Below, piece by piece: positions 11,250-22,579 of a stretch of DNA of 45,301 nucleotides (position 1 is its first letter; the number at the start of each line of letters is the position of its first letter). Under the pieces are notes generated by a model. The model saw only the letters and a program-made list of their open reading frames with translations, was not told the origin of the DNA and ran no database searches. The stretch covers positions 1 to 45,301 of the forward strand of contig CABYTX010000006.1 of the NCBI GenBank assembly GCA_902522015.1, in the 5' to 3' direction. The translations under genes and the position numbers were made by a program. The stretch comes from an uncultured Alphaproteobacteria bacterium. Its GTDB lineage: Bacteria; Pseudomonadota; Alphaproteobacteria; HIMB59; GCA-002718135.

Positions 11250-13914
11250 TAGAGTTTAATTTATCTTCTACGTATTTTATACTTTCATTAATTTGACTAA
11301 CATCTGATCCTCCTCCTTGAGCAAGATCTTTTCTACCACCCCCACCCTTGCCACCTAGAATAATCGAAATTTCTCTTATTTCTTTTGAAGCATCAAAAAG
11401 GTCTGTAATATCTTCAGTAACTCCTAGCACTATAGATAGTTTGTTATTATTATTTGAAATTATTAACGAAACACTATTTTTGTTATATTGTTTTTTTTGC
11501 TCATCAATAAATGTTTTCAAAGATTTATTAGGGTAGTCTTCAGCAATCAAGTATATGAAATTTAATTCTTTGATTTTTTTTACAACAATATTATCAATAT
11601 TTTTTGATATAGACATATTTTGTTTTAATTTTTCGTGTATCTGAATTAATTCTTTAATTAACAAACCTTTGTCTTCAGATTGATTTTTAAAATTATAATC
11701 AGCATTAATCTTTTTAATTTTATTCTTTAAATCTTCAATTTGATTATCTTGGTTTTTATTTTTTTCTAATAAATTTCTTTCTATTTCTTTAATATATTTG
11801 TCCACTGCAACATTAGATACAGCCTCTATTCTTCTTATTCCAGACGCAACACTAGATTGATTAGTTATTTTAAATTTACTTATTTCCCCTAATTTAACTA
11901 CATGAGTTCCTCCGCATAATTCTTTTGAAAAGAATGATTCATTTTCTTGACCCATTGTTACTACTCTTACTTCATCGCTATATTTTTCTCCAAACAATGC
12001 CATCGCACCTTCTTCAATAGCTTTTTTTTGATCCACAATTTTAATTTCAACAATTCCATTTTTTTGAATTTGATCATTTACAATTTCTTCAATATTCATG
12101 AGTTGATCTTTTTCAATTGGATTATTGTGACTAAAATCAAATCTAAGTTTTTCTGAATTTACAAGTGAGCCCTTCTGCGTGACATGTTTGCCAAGTATTT
12201 TTCTAAGAGCAGCATGTAATAAATGAGTTGAAGAATGATTATATTTAATAAAATCTCTATTCAATGTATTAATTCTTGCTTTAATAGTATCTTCAATTTC
12301 ACATTCACCACTAATTACTTTACCTTTGTGAAGAAAATAGTTTCCAAATATTTTTGTAGTATTCATAACTTCAAACTTAAAGCTATCATTTTCAAAAAAA
12401 CCATGATCTCCCACCTGACCACCACTTTCTCCATAAAAAGGTGTTTGATTTAATATTATAATTGCTTCTTGATCTTTTTTAATTTTATCTACTGACTTAC
12501 TTTCTGATATGATTGAAATTATTTTACAATCAGCTTCCATATCAGAATATCCTAAAAATTCTGTTGGATCTATTTTAGAAGTTATTTCAAACCAAATGCC
12601 TTCATCCTCGATGTCTCCTGTACCTTTCCAACTTTGTCTTGCTCTTTCCTTTTGATCTAACATTTTTTGTTCAAATGTTTTTATATCGACTTCAATATTT
12701 TTACTTTTCAAATAATCTTGTGTTAAATCTAAAGGAAATCCATAGGTGTCGTATAATTTAAATGCTACTTCTCCATTAAATATATTTGTTGAGTTAGAAA
12801 TTTCCTCATCTAAAATTTTAATTCCTTTTTCAACAGTTTCCTTGAATTTAGTTTCTTCATTCATTAATGTATTAGTGATCAGATCTTTTGCTCTATCTAA
12901 TTCAGGATATGAATTTTTAATTCCATCTAAAAAAATAGGAAATAGCTTATGAAATACAGGCTCTTTATTACCTAAAGAATGAGCGTGTCGCATTCCCCTT
13001 CTCATTATTCTTCGCAAGACGTATCCTCTACCTTCATTTGAAGGCGTTACTCCATCAGCAATTAAAAAAGAGGAAGATTTTAAGTGATCTGCAATTACTC
13101 TGTGGCTAGGATTTGTTATTGAACTTTCATCACCACATAGTTTTGTTGATTCATTTATAATTGGTTGAAATAAATCTGTTGAATAATTATCATTAGAACC
13201 ATCTAGAAGAGCTGTCATTCTCTCTAATCCCATTCCAGTATCTATGGAGGGTTTTGGTAGGTTTATTCTCTCAGATTTAGATATTTGCTCATATTGCATA
13301 AATACTAAATTCCATATTTCTATAAATCTATCACCATCTTCGTTTGGAGAACCTGGAGGACCTCCTTCGTATTTATCACCATGATCATAAAATATTTCAG
13401 AACATGGACCGCAGGGACCAGTTTCACCCATTGACCAAAAATTATCAGAAGTACTTATTTTAATTATTTTATTTTCAGACAAACCAGCTATTTTTTTCCA
13501 TAAATCAAAAGCTTCCTGATCATCAGAATAAACAGTTACTAATAATCTATCTTTATTTATTGCATATTCTTTAGTAATTAGATTCCATGCTAGTTCTATG
13601 GCCAACTCTTTAAAATAATCTCCAAAAGAGAAATTTCCTAACATTTCAAAAAAAGTATGGTGTCTTGTCGTGTATCCTACATTTTCTAAATCATTGTGCT
13701 TTCCGCCTGCTCTTACACATTTCTGAGCAGTAGTTGCTCTATTATATTCTCTTGTCTCTTTACCTGTAAAAATATTTTTAAATTGTACCATTCCAGAGTT
13801 AGCAAACATTAGAGTAGGATCATTATCTGGCACTAGAGAGCTAGAATGAATAACCTCATGTCCATTTTTTTTAAAATAATTGAGAAATGTTGACCTAATC
13901 TGATTTGAATTCAT
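11242..13914 (-). CDS. alaS: Alanyl-tRNA synthetase
   Basis: [41 protein letters not shown]; zinc motif LCGGTHV; C-terminal GGKGGGG. Confidence 0.98.
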   Translation of the reverse strand: MNSNQIRSTFLNYFKKNGHEVIHSSSLVPDNDPTLMFANSGMVQFKNIFTGKETREYNRATTAQKCVRAGGKHNDLENVGYTTRHHTFFEMLGNFSFGDYFKELAIELAWNLITKEYAINKDRLLVTVYSDDQEAFDLWKKIAGLSENKIIKISTSDNFWSMGETGPCGPCSEIFYDHGDKYEGGPPGSPNEDGDRFIEIWNLVFMQYEQISKSERINLPKPSIDTGMGLERMTALLDGSNDNYSTDLFQPIINESTKLCGDESSITNPSHRVIADHLKSSSFLIADGVTPSNEGRGYVLRRIMRRGMRHAHSLGNKEPVFHKLFPIFLDGIKNSYPELDRAKDLITNTLMNEETKFKETVEKGIKILDEEISNSTNIFNGEVAFKLYDTYGFPLDLTQDYLKSKNIEVDIKTFEQKMLDQKERARQSWKGTGDIEDEGIWFEITSKIDPTEFLGYSDMEADCKIISIISESKSVDKIKKDQEAIIILNQTPFYGESGGQVGDHGFFENDSFKFEVMNTTKIFGNYFLHKGKVISGECEIEDTIKARINTLNRDFIKYNHSSTHLLHAALRKILGKHVTQKGSLVNSEKLRFDFSHNNPIEKDQLMNIEEIVNDQIQKNGIVEIKIVDQKKAIEEGAMALFGEKYSDEVRVVTMGQENESFFSKELCGGTHVVKLGEISKFKITNQSSVASGIRRIEAVSNVAVDKYIKEIERNLLEKNKNQDNQIEDLKNKIKKINADYNFKNQSEDKGLLIKELIQIHEKLKQNMSISKNIDNIVVKKIKELNFIYLIAEDYPNKSLKTFIDEQKKQYNKNSVSLIISNNNNKLSIVLGVTEDITDLFDASKEIREISIILGGKGGGGRKDLAQGGGSDVSQINESIKYVEDKLNSIS

Positions 13915-13951
13915 GAAAAGGTATTATAACTTGAAAACCTTATTGTCTAAA

Positions 13952-13981
13952 TAAAAAAGCGCCTATTTTGAAATAGGCGCT
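13952..13981 (-). terminator. Rho-independent terminator downstream of recA
   Basis: Inverted repeat AGCGCCTATTT-TG-AAATAGGCGCT followed on the minus strand by TTTTTTAT. Confidence 0.85.
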
Positions 13982-13999
13982 AAACAAAAATAATATTTA

Positions 14000-15109
14000 C
14001 TATTCTTTTATTTCTTCAGCTTCTTTTTCTTTTTCTTTTTCTTTATTCTCTACTTTTCCTTCCATCATAGCTTTTTCAACTATTCCAGCATTTTGGAGAA
14101 TTTGATTTTCAATTTCTTTAGCTATAGTTGGATTGTCGTTAAGAAAGTTTTTAACGTTTTCTCTACCTTGTCCTATTTTAGTATTTTTGTATGCAAACCA
14201 TGATCCAGATTTATCAATAATTTCTGCTTTAACACCTAAATCAACTAATTCGCCTAATTTAGATATACCCTCTCCGTACATTATATCAAATTCAACAACT
14301 TTGAATGGAGGGGCAACTTTATTTTTAACTATCTTTACTCTAGTTTGATTTCCAATGATTTCATCTTTATCTTTAATTGCTCCAATTCTTCTAATGTCCA
14401 TTCTTACTGAAGAATAAAATTTTAAAGCATTACCGCCTGTAGTTGTCTCAGGACTACCAAACATAACGCCAATTTTCATTCTAAGTTGATTTATGAATAC
14501 AACTAGAGTGTTTGATTGAGCGATAGAACTTGTGAGTTTTCTTAAGGCCTGACTCATTAATCTTGCTTGCAAACCAGGTAATGAATCTCCCATATCGCCT
14601 TCTAATTCAGCTCTTGGGACAAGTGCCGCAACTGAATCAATAATTAGCACATCAATACCTCCAGATTTAATCAAAGAATCAGCAATTTCTAAACCCTGTT
14701 CTCCTGTATCAGGCTGAGAAATTAATAATTCTTCCAAATTTACACCTAATTTCTTTGCATATGCTGGGTCTAAAGCATGCTCTGCATCTATAAATGCGCA
14801 ATTACCGCCTTGTTTTTGTGACTCTGCAACAATATGAGTAGCTAAAGTAGTTTTACCAGAACTTTCAGGTCCATAAATTTCAATAATTCTACCCTTTGGA
14901 ACTCCTCCAATACCAAGAGCTATATCAAGTCCTAATGAACCTGTAGATATTGCTTCAATATCTACGTTTGTTTTAGAACCCAATTTCATTATTGAGCCTT
15001 TTCCATAATTTTTCTCTATTAGGCTTACAGCGGCTTCTAGAGATTTACTTCTGTTTTCTTTATCCATTGAATTTTCGTTATTTACTACTTTTAATTTAGC
15101 TTGAGACAT
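14000..15109 (-). CDS. recA: Recombinase RecA
   Basis: [51 protein letters not shown]. Confidence 0.99.
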   Translation of the reverse strand: MSQAKLKVVNNENSMDKENRSKSLEAAVSLIEKNYGKGSIMKLGSKTNVDIEAISTGSLGLDIALGIGGVPKGRIIEIYGPESSGKTTLATHIVAESQKQGGNCAFIDAEHALDPAYAKKLGVNLEELLISQPDTGEQGLEIADSLIKSGGIDVLIIDSVAALVPRAELEGDMGDSLPGLQARLMSQALRKLTSSIAQSNTLVVFINQLRMKIGVMFGSPETTTGGNALKFYSSVRMDIRRIGAIKDKDEIIGNQTRVKIVKNKVAPPFKVVEFDIMYGEGISKLGELVDLGVKAEIIDKSGSWFAYKNTKIGQGRENVKNFLNDNPTIAKEIENQILQNAGIVEKAMMEGKVENKEKEKEKEAEEIKE

Positions 15110-15194
15110 TACATTTCTCCATTAATTTCCTATGTTTTTATTAAGATTCTTGCAAATCATGTTTACTTGTACACGTTTTGTTCTATTTTTAAAA

Positions 15195-15209
15195 GTTCTA
15201 TTTTTGTTC
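15195..15209. promoter_or_regulatory. Candidate alphaproteobacterial LexA/SOS box upstream of recA
   Basis: GTTC-TATTTTT-GTTC, exact GTTC-N7-GTTC direct repeat 86 nt upstream of the recA start. Confidence 0.65.
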
Positions 15210-15323
15210 TTTTATAAAAAATTAATTAACTTATTGATAAATAATAATTATTTTTAAATAATAAAATTTCATTATATCTTGAATAAATAAAATCATTTGA
15301 TAAATCAGCAACGTTTTAAAATT

Positions 15324-15731
15324 ATGACTAAATTACCCAAAAATTACAAACCAACTCAGAAAGAAAAATTCATGAATGCCAAAATGAAAGAATATTTTAG
15401 GCAAAAATTAGTAAGTTGGAAAAAAGATTTACTCAAGGAGTCATCTCAAACTTTAAATAATCTTCAGAATGAGAATGAAGCAAAACCCGACATAACTGAT
15501 AGAGCATCTGAAGAAATAGATAGATCTTTCGAACTTAGAACTAGAGATAGAGAAAGAAAGCTAATTAATAAAATTGATGCCGCCCTTCAAAGAATTGAAG
15601 ATGGTTCATATGGTTATTGCGATGAAACAGGTGATCCAATTAGTATCAAAAGATTAGAAGCAAGACCAGTTGCAACATTGAGTTTAGAAGCTCAAGAAAT
15701 GCACGAAAAAGCAGAAAAAAGAATTAGTTAA
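15324..15731 (+). CDS. dksA: DksA-type RNA polymerase-binding transcription factor
   Basis: DRASEEIDRSFELRTRDRERKLINKIDAALQRIEDGSYGYCDETGDPI; start placed at internal ATG. Confidence 0.93.
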   Translation: MTKLPKNYKPTQKEKFMNAKMKEYFRQKLVSWKKDLLKESSQTLNNLQNENEAKPDITDRASEEIDRSFELRTRDRERKLINKIDAALQRIEDGSYGYCDETGDPISIKRLEARPVATLSLEAQEMHEKAEKRIS

Positions 15732-15741
15732 TTTTTTTTAA

Positions 15742-15939
15742 ATGTCAGATTTTTATATAGGTGATCTTACACCAGGTACATTTGTTGTAAATGTCAGTAA
15801 AGAAAAAGAATGGGGAATTGGTCAAGTACAATCATGTATTAATAATATCGTTACAATTAATTTTGAAAATGTTGGAAAAAAAACTATTAACCCTAGAGAA
15901 GTTGAATTAAAAATAATTAATATAAATGCAACTAATTGA
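15742..15939 (+). CDS. Small DUF3553-like protein
   Basis: 65 aa, TPGTFVVNVSKEKEWGIGQVQSCINNIVTINFENVGKKTI; resembles the C-terminal-helicase-like DUF3553 module common in Alphaproteobacteria. Confidence 0.7.
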   Translation: MSDFYIGDLTPGTFVVNVSKEKEWGIGQVQSCINNIVTINFENVGKKTINPREVELKIININATN

Positions 15940-16918
15940 TCAATATTTAAGAAAAGTAAATTATCTAAGAGTATCTGTCACAGATAGATGTGATCTGAGA
16001 TGTGTTTATTGTATGAAAGAAAAAATGCAATTTCTCCCTCGAAAAGACATACTCACTTTAGAAGAAATTGAAAGATTATGTGATAACTTTATAGAACTCG
16101 GAGTTGAAAAAATTAGATTAACTGGAGGTGAGCCTTTGGTAAGAAATGATATTATAAAATTAATTAAAAAACTTAATACAAAAAAAGAAAAAACAAATCT
16201 AAAGGAAATAACACTGACAACAAATGGTACATTATTAAAAAAATATGCAAAATTACTGAAGCTAAATGGTATTAATAGGATTAATGTTTCTCTAGATACA
16301 ATTAATCCTGAAAAATATAATAAAATAACAAGATTTGGAAATATTGAAAAAGTTTTTGATGGAATTAATGAAGCACTTGATAACAATATAAAAATTAAAA
16401 TTAATACTGTAGTAATTAAAGATTTTAATGAAAATGAAATTGAAGAATTAATAAATTGGACTAGTAATAAAAAAATTGATCTTACATTTATCGAAGTAAT
16501 GCCAATGGAAGAAACAGATATATCAAGAGAATATCAGTTTATCTCATTATCTGATACTTTTTCAAAACTAGACAAAATATATAATTTTTCTAAAATTGAT
16601 TATAGTACTGGAGGTCCAGCAAGATTTTATACTAGTGATTTAGTTTCTAATAAAATTGGGTTTATAAGTCCTTTAACAAATAATTTTTGTGCCTCTTGCA
16701 ATAGAGTAAGAATATCGAGCACTGGTAAACTTTTCATGTGCCTTGGTCAGAATGACTTTGTTGATTTTAGAGAAATAATGAGAAAAGATTATAGTGATGA
16801 TTATATAAAAGAAAAAATTAAGTTTGCTCTTAATATTAAACCAAAACAACATGATTTTATGATTGGAGAAAAAATTAATAAATATATGAAAAGACATATG
16901 AACGTAACAGGTGGATAA
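15926..16918 (+). CDS. moaA: GTP 3',8-cyclase (molybdenum cofactor biosynthesis)
   Basis: Radical SAM CDLRCVYCM, second cluster CASCNRVR, conserved C-terminal GG. Confidence 0.95.
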   Translation: MQLIDQYLRKVNYLRVSVTDRCDLRCVYCMKEKMQFLPRKDILTLEEIERLCDNFIELGVEKIRLTGGEPLVRNDIIKLIKKLNTKKEKTNLKEITLTTNGTLLKKYAKLLKLNGINRINVSLDTINPEKYNKITRFGNIEKVFDGINEALDNNIKIKINTVVIKDFNENEIEELINWTSNKKIDLTFIEVMPMEETDISREYQFISLSDTFSKLDKIYNFSKIDYSTGGPARFYTSDLVSNKIGFISPLTNNFCASCNRVRISSTGKLFMCLGQNDFVDFREIMRKDYSDDYIKEKIKFALNIKPKQHDFMIGEKINKYMKRHMNVTGG

Positions 16919-17676
16919 TGAAATTTCATTTTTTATCATCAAAAAATACTGAGGCAAAAAATACAGAAAAAAAACTAATAAAATTATTTGGACAAAATTC
17001 TGTGGAAGATGCCGATTACATTATTCCAATTGGAGGAGATGGATTACTTTTAAAATCACTTCATAATTTTAATAAACTAAACAAACCATTTTTTGGAATA
17101 AACTTTGGTTCAATTGGCTTTTTAATGAATAATCTTAGTAATGAAAATTTAAATGACATGATTACCAATGCAAAAAAATCTACTTTTAAACCATTAAAAA
17201 TGACTGCACAAAGTGTTAATAATGAAATCTTTGAGGCTTATGCATATAATGAAGTTTCTCTTATGAGGCAGACTCATTTGGCATCAAAAATTAAAATCAA
17301 AATAAATGAGAAAGTAAAAATGGAAGAATTGATATGTGATGGCGTTTTGTTATCTACATCAGCTGGAAGTACAGCTTATAATCTATCCGCACATGGTAGT
17401 ATTCTACCTTTAGACTCAAATATACTTGCATTAACTCCAATCAGTGCCTTTAGACCAAGGAGATGGAGAGGTGCTCTGTTATCTGAAATTAGTAAAATTG
17501 ATTTCGAAGTATTAAATAATGATGAACGCTCATCTAGCGTAACTGCAGACAATGTTGAGTTTAGAGATATTAGCAGAGTCAATATTGTATCTTCAGAAGA
17601 AAATAAATGCACTGTATTGTTCGATAGTAAACACTCTATTGAAGATAAAATTTTGAATGAACAATTTAATTTTTAA
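16918..17676 (+). CDS. nadK: NAD kinase
   Basis: IPIGGDGLLLKSLH (GGDG), DGVLLSTSAGSTAYNLSAHG. Confidence 0.93.
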   Translation: MKFHFLSSKNTEAKNTEKKLIKLFGQNSVEDADYIIPIGGDGLLLKSLHNFNKLNKPFFGINFGSIGFLMNNLSNENLNDMITNAKKSTFKPLKMTAQSVNNEIFEAYAYNEVSLMRQTHLASKIKIKINEKVKMEELICDGVLLSTSAGSTAYNLSAHGSILPLDSNILALTPISAFRPRRWRGALLSEISKIDFEVLNNDERSSSVTADNVEFRDISRVNIVSSEENKCTVLFDSKHSIEDKILNEQFNF

Positions 17677-17678
17677 GA

Positions 17679-18053
17679 TCAAATTTTTTTAAAAATACAA
17701 ATCTTATTGCCATCTAAATCCCTTAAATATGCATAATAATCTTTACCATGTCTGGGCCCAGGCATTCCTTCATCTTTTGCTCCAAGACTAATTCCAATTT
17801 TATAAAATTCATTAACAGTTTTTCTAGAATTAGCTTTAAAAGTAATCATTGTACCATTTCCTACGGTTGCTTTTTTTTTGTTATGAGGTCTAATCAAGTA
17901 TAATTCTATTTTTTTAGGAGTTTCTTTTTTAGCATAACCATAATATCGATTATGAGATAAAACTTTTTTAATTTTTAGAGGTTTTAAAATTTTATTATAA
18001 AATGCAGATGATTTTTTTAAATTATTTGTCCCAATGGTAATAAAAGCAAACAT
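17679..18053 (-). CDS. VOC/glyoxalase family protein
   Basis: TIGTNNLKKSSAFYNKILKPL...YYAYLRDLDGNKICIF. Confidence 0.85.
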   Translation of the reverse strand: MFAFITIGTNNLKKSSAFYNKILKPLKIKKVLSHNRYYGYAKKETPKKIELYLIRPHNKKKATVGNGTMITFKANSRKTVNEFYKIGISLGAKDEGMPGPRHGKDYYAYLRDLDGNKICIFKKI

Positions 18054-18064
18054 AATTTAGAGAT

Positions 18065-18149
18065 TGGTAGCCTCGGCCGGACTTGAACCGGCACTCCCAA
18101 AAGGGCAAGGATTTTAAGTCCTTTGTGTCTACCATTCCACCACGAGGCC
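18065..18149 (-). tRNA. tRNA-Leu (anticodon TAA)
   Basis: GGCCTCG...CGAGGCT acceptor (G-U first pair), anticodon arm AAGGA-CTTAAAA-TCCTT, long variable arm, T-arm GCCGG-TTCAAGT-CCGGC, encoded CCA. Confidence 0.95.
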
Positions 18150-18165
18150 TAATTTTGGACTAATA

Positions 18166-18912
18166 TCAAACTATAGAACTTTTTCCACCATTTAATTCAA
18201 TCATCTTGGTTATATCATCAACTATTGGTTGGATAGATTTCATATCCCATGATGAAACAACTATGTTAACACCACCTGTTTTAGCTGCAAGATTAAAATA
18301 TGGGTAACTACCGATTGATGCATTTGTATAATTGTTTTGAATATTTTTCAAATTTTTTGCAATTTTACTTTCGTATAAATTAGTATTAATTGTTGTAACA
18401 AGTTTTGGGTTACCTTTTTTAATTTTTTTTAATAATTCCTCAAACATAACTTGCATTATTTCTGGCACACCTGGTAAAACATAAATATTTTTTACAATAA
18501 ATCCTGGTGCAGCAGTCATTGGATTTAAAATAAGCTCTGAACCAAATGGCATTTTGGCCATTCTTTGCCTACTTTCATTAAATTCACCCTTTGGATAATA
18601 ATTTTCAAGAATTTCAAATGCCATTTTATTTGTTTCATATTGTAAATTAAAAGCTTCAGATATACTTTCTGAAGTTATATCATCATGAGTTGGTCCAATT
18701 CCTCCAGTAGTAAAAACATAAGAATATTTTGAGCTATATTTTAAAACATTTTCTATTATTGTTTTTTTCTCATCCTGAATAACAATAACTTCTTCTAACT
18801 TAATACCAGCTTTTAATAATTTTTTTGCAATATAATTTGAGTTTGTATCTTGAGTCCTGCCAGAAAGTATTTCATCACCAATAACAATAACTCCTGCAGT
18901 AAAAGAACTCAT
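18166..18912 (-). CDS. CinA-like molybdopterin-binding domain protein (no amidase domain)
   Basis: AGVIVIGDEILSGRTQDTNSNYIAKKL, TTGGIGPTHDDIT, LPGVPEIM. Confidence 0.9.
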   Translation of the reverse strand: MSSFTAGVIVIGDEILSGRTQDTNSNYIAKKLLKAGIKLEEVIVIQDEKKTIIENVLKYSSKYSYVFTTGGIGPTHDDITSESISEAFNLQYETNKMAFEILENYYPKGEFNESRQRMAKMPFGSELILNPMTAAPGFIVKNIYVLPGVPEIMQVMFEELLKKIKKGNPKLVTTINTNLYESKIAKNLKNIQNNYTNASIGSYPYFNLAAKTGGVNIVVSSWDMKSIQPIVDDITKMIELNGGKSSIV

Positions 18913-18969
18913 ATGATTAATTGATATTTTCTATATATTATTTATTAGTTGTAAGTAATTATTTTTTAA

Positions 18970-19764
18970 ATGAGAAACAACAATATCCCAATACATACGA
19001 AAAAAGATTTTGAGGGCATGAGGGAGGCTGGTTCTTTAGCTGCTGATGTTCTAGATTCTTTAAGTGAAAAGATTGTTCCAGGAATAAGTACTCAAGAAAT
19101 AAATGACATATGTCATGATCAAATTATTCAAAATAAAGCAATACCTGCTCCTTTAAATTATAAAGGTTTCCCAAAATCAGTTTGTACATCTGTAAATCAT
19201 GTTGTTTGTCATGGAATTCCTTCTGAAAGAAAAATTCTATCTGATGGTGATATAGTAAATGTAGATGTAACAGTTATTCTAAATGGTTGGCATGGTGATA
19301 GCTCCAGAATGTTTGTAGCAGGCAAGACAAATAAAAAAAATTATAAATTTTTAAAAATAACTTATGAATCTTTATTAATTGGTATTAGTGAAGCTAAACC
19401 AGGTAAGCATATTGGTGATATTGGAAATAAAATTCAGAAACTTGCTGAAGGAAAAGGTTATTCTGTAGTAAGAGATTTTTGTGGTCATGGAATTGGAAAG
19501 GAATTTCATACTCCACCTAGTGTTTTACACTTTGGAGAACCAGGTGAAGGACCTATGTTAGAGCCTGGTATGTTTTTAACAATTGAACCAATGATTAATT
19601 TAGGTGGATGGCAAACAAAAATACTTAATGATGGATGGACAGCTGTAACAAAAGATAAATCTTTATCTGCTCAATTCGAGCATACTATTGGAATAACAGA
19701 AGAAGGAAATGAAATATTTACATTATCTAAAAATAATACAGCTTTCCCAATAAAGGATGTATAA
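18970..19764 (+). CDS. map: Type I methionine aminopeptidase
   Basis: SVNHVVCHGIPSERKILSDGDIVNVDVTVILNGWHGDSSRMF, FCGHGIGKEFHTPP. Confidence 0.97.
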   Translation: MRNNNIPIHTKKDFEGMREAGSLAADVLDSLSEKIVPGISTQEINDICHDQIIQNKAIPAPLNYKGFPKSVCTSVNHVVCHGIPSERKILSDGDIVNVDVTVILNGWHGDSSRMFVAGKTNKKNYKFLKITYESLLIGISEAKPGKHIGDIGNKIQKLAEGKGYSVVRDFCGHGIGKEFHTPPSVLHFGEPGEGPMLEPGMFLTIEPMINLGGWQTKILNDGWTAVTKDKSLSAQFEHTIGITEEGNEIFTLSKNNTAFPIKDV

Positions 19765-19773
19765 GTAAATAAA

Positions 19774-21066
19774 ATGATACCTAGATATAATAGACCTAAA
19801 ATTGAAAAGATTTGGTCATTAGAAAATAAATTTACAATTTGGACAGAAATTGAGTGTTTGATTGCAGAAAAACAAGCGATGCTCGGCGTTATTCCAAAAA
19901 AAGCTGCAAAAGAAATAAGAAATAAAGCAAAATTCAATGTTAGAGAAATAGAAAAAATTGAAAAGGAAACAAAACATGATGTTGTTGCTTATATTAATAA
20001 TGTAAGCAAATATATTGGCGACTCGTCAAAGTACTTTCATTTTGGTGTAACTTCCAGTGATATTATTGATACTTCATTTTCTGTACAACTTAAGCAAACC
20101 TCTGAAATAATAAGAAAAAGTTTAGTAGAGTGTATTCAAAGTCTAAAAATCAAATCAAAAAAATATAAAGACACATTAATGATTGGAAGAAGTCATGGAA
20201 TACATGCTGAACCTATTACTTTTGGATTAAAATTATCTTCCTTTTATTTTGAATTTAAAAGAAATTTAGAAAGACTTGATAAGGCAATCAACGAAGTATC
20301 TGTTTGTGCTATTTCTGGACCTGTTGGAACTTTTAATTCTATAGACCCACGAGTTCAAGATTATGTAGCAAAAAAACTTAAACTAAATTCTGAAGATATA
20401 TCAACTCAAGTAATACCAAGAGATAGGCATGCATATTTTTTCTCAGTATTAGGAATTTTAGCATCTTCTATTGAGAGATTTGCTGTGGAAATTCGAAATT
20501 TACAAAAAACAGAGGTATTAGAAGTTGAAGAAAGTTTTTCTTCTAAGCAAAAAGGTTCATCTGCAATGCCTCATAAACGTAATCCAGTATTAAGCGAGAA
20601 TTTAACAGGTATATCGCGTTATATTAGAAGTGGTGTAATACCTTCACTAGAAAATGTTGTGCTTTGGCATGAGAGAGATATAAGTCATTCTAGTGTTGAA
20701 AGAATAATGGCACCAGATATTACAATTGCAACTGATTTTGCACTAAGTCGTTTAAATGTCATTATAAAGAATTTAAAAGTCTATCCAAAAAATATGTTAA
20801 AAAATATGAATATGCTTGGAGGTTTGCATAGAACTCACAATATTATGTTAAAATTAATTGAAAGTGGACTGAAAAGACAACAAGCTTATAAAATTGTACA
20901 AGAAAGTGCCATGGAAACATGGAATAATAATAAGAATTTTTCCCAAGTTTTTCAAAAAAATAAAGAATTAAATAAAATATTAAATTCAAAAGAAATCGAA
21001 AAAATCATTAAAGATGATAATGATCTAAAGAAAATAGATTGGATTTTTAAAAATAAAATTAAATAG
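19774..21066 (+). CDS. purB: Adenylosuccinate lyase
   Basis: MIPRYNRPKIEKIWSLENKFTIWTEIE, GSSAMPHKRNPVLSENLTG. Confidence 0.97.
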   Translation: MIPRYNRPKIEKIWSLENKFTIWTEIECLIAEKQAMLGVIPKKAAKEIRNKAKFNVREIEKIEKETKHDVVAYINNVSKYIGDSSKYFHFGVTSSDIIDTSFSVQLKQTSEIIRKSLVECIQSLKIKSKKYKDTLMIGRSHGIHAEPITFGLKLSSFYFEFKRNLERLDKAINEVSVCAISGPVGTFNSIDPRVQDYVAKKLKLNSEDISTQVIPRDRHAYFFSVLGILASSIERFAVEIRNLQKTEVLEVEESFSSKQKGSSAMPHKRNPVLSENLTGISRYIRSGVIPSLENVVLWHERDISHSSVERIMAPDITIATDFALSRLNVIIKNLKVYPKNMLKNMNMLGGLHRTHNIMLKLIESGLKRQQAYKIVQESAMETWNNNKNFSQVFQKNKELNKILNSKEIEKIIKDDNDLKKIDWIFKNKIK

Positions 21067-21103
21067 TCTTTATTTTTTTTAATAACTGAACTATTTAATA
21101 CAT

Positions 21104-21334
21104 ATGCCAATGACGGTTGAACAAATAGAACAATATATTAAAGAAGCTATACCAGATGCAACTGTTAAAATTGAAGATCTTAAAGGAGATGGTGATCATT
21201 ACAGTGCTACAGTAAAATCAAAATTTTTTACTGGAAAAACAAGAGTAGAACAACATAAGATGGTTTATGATGCTTTTAATGGTAAAATGGGTAGTGATTT
21301 GCACGCACTAAAGCTAAAAACTGTATCGGAGTAA
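21104..21334 (+). CDS. bolA: BolA family protein
   Basis: PDATVKIEDLKGDGDHYSATVKSKFFTGKTRVEQHKMVYDAF. Confidence 0.93.
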   Translation: MPMTVEQIEQYIKEAIPDATVKIEDLKGDGDHYSATVKSKFFTGKTRVEQHKMVYDAFNGKMGSDLHALKLKTVSE

Positions 21335-21336
21335 TA

Positions 21337-21678
21337 ATGAATAATAACGACCATGTATCTCAAAATATAGAAAATGAAATTAACTCTAATGATGTAATGC
21401 TTTTCATGAAGGGGACGCCTGTATTTCCAATGTGTGGATTTTCTGCAAGAGTAGTTGAAATATTAAATAAAGTAGGTGTTAAATTTGAAAGTGTGAATGT
21501 ATTAGAGAGTGATGAAATGAGAGAAGGTATTAAAATATATTCTAATTGGCCAACCATACCACAACTTTATGTTAAGAAAGAATTTATAGGTGGGTGTGAT
21601 ATCATAACTGAAATGTTTGAAAGTGGTGAATTATTAGAATTATTCAATACAAATGGAATAGACGTAAATCCGTCCTAG
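21337..21678 (+). CDS. grxD: Monothiol glutaredoxin
   Basis: VMLFMKGTPVFPMCGFSARVV (CGFS), WPTIPQLYVKKEFIGGCDI. Confidence 0.96.
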   Translation: MNNNDHVSQNIENEINSNDVMLFMKGTPVFPMCGFSARVVEILNKVGVKFESVNVLESDEMREGIKIYSNWPTIPQLYVKKEFIGGCDIITEMFESGELLELFNTNGIDVNPS

Positions 21679-21679
21679 T

Positions 21680-22579
21680 TTGCTAAATAATAAATTTTCT
21701 AAAGGTGTAATATTTTCATGTATTGCAGCAATTTTTTGGGGTCTTCCACAACCCCTTTTTTTTAATGAATTAAATCACGTTGAGACTATTGAAGTTGTAG
21801 CACATAGGGGTTTCTGGTCATTTATTTTTTTATTTTTAATATTAATTTTAATTTCAAATATAAATGATTTTATAGAAATATTTAAATTTAAAAAAAAACT
21901 TTTTCTTTTAACAATCACAGCTTTTCTTATTGCAGGTAACTGGGCAGGTTTTATTTATTCTGTAGGACAAGAAAGGGTTCAGGATGCATCAATGGGCTAC
22001 TTTATTACTCCAATGATAAGTATTGTTCTTGGTTATTTTTTTTTAAATGAGAAAATAACTAAGCCTAAATTTGCATCTGTATGTCTTATGTTATTAGGTA
22101 TATTATTCTTATTTATTAATTTAAATCAATTTCCATTCCTAATAATTTGGATTGGAACCTCATGGGCAATATATGGATTATTAAGAAAACAAGTTAATGT
22201 TAATCCTTCAATTGGTTTACTTTATGAGACTTTCATAATATCTTTAATATCTATCCCATATTTAGTTTATTTATTTTGGCAAAATGAAAATAGTATCTTT
22301 AGTATTGATTTGAAGACATCATTATTTTTAATTTTAACAGGAGCTGTAACGATTTTTCCATTATTTTTTTTTAATTTGGGTTTAAAATTTATTCAATTAG
22401 GTCTTGCAGGTGTTTTGTTTTACTTAGCACCAACATTTCATTTTATAACTTCAGTATTCATTCTTAATGAAGAAATTTTACAAATTAAGCTTGTATCTTT
22501 TATAATTATTTGGGTAGCAATAATAATTTATATTTATGATAGTTATAAAAAAGAAATTATCTTGAATAATACTCAATAA
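21680..22579 (+). CDS. rarD: EamA/RarD family transporter (TTG start)
   Basis: Multi-TM protein; [33 protein letters not shown]. Confidence 0.88.
   Translation: MLNNKFSKGVIFSCIAAIFWGLPQPLFFNELNHVETIEVVAHRGFWSFIFLFLILILISNINDFIEIFKFKKKLFLLTITAFLIAGNWAGFIYSVGQERVQDASMGYFITPMISIVLGYFFLNEKITKPKFASVCLMLLGILFLFINLNQFPFLIIWIGTSWAIYGLLRKQVNVNPSIGLLYETFIISLISIPYLVYLFWQNENSIFSIDLKTSLFLILTGAVTIFPLFFFNLGLKFIQLGLAGVLFYLAPTFHFITSVFILNEEILQIKLVSFIIIWVAIIIYIYDSYKKEIILNNTQ

Noticed and set aside
11348-12952. Four plus-strand ORFs within alaS
   Set aside because: Shadow frames of a conserved full-length alaS.
18166-18912. CinA-like protein as truncated pseudogene
   Set aside because: The short form without the amidase domain is a complete, common stand-alone molybdopterin-binding domain protein in Alphaproteobacteria.
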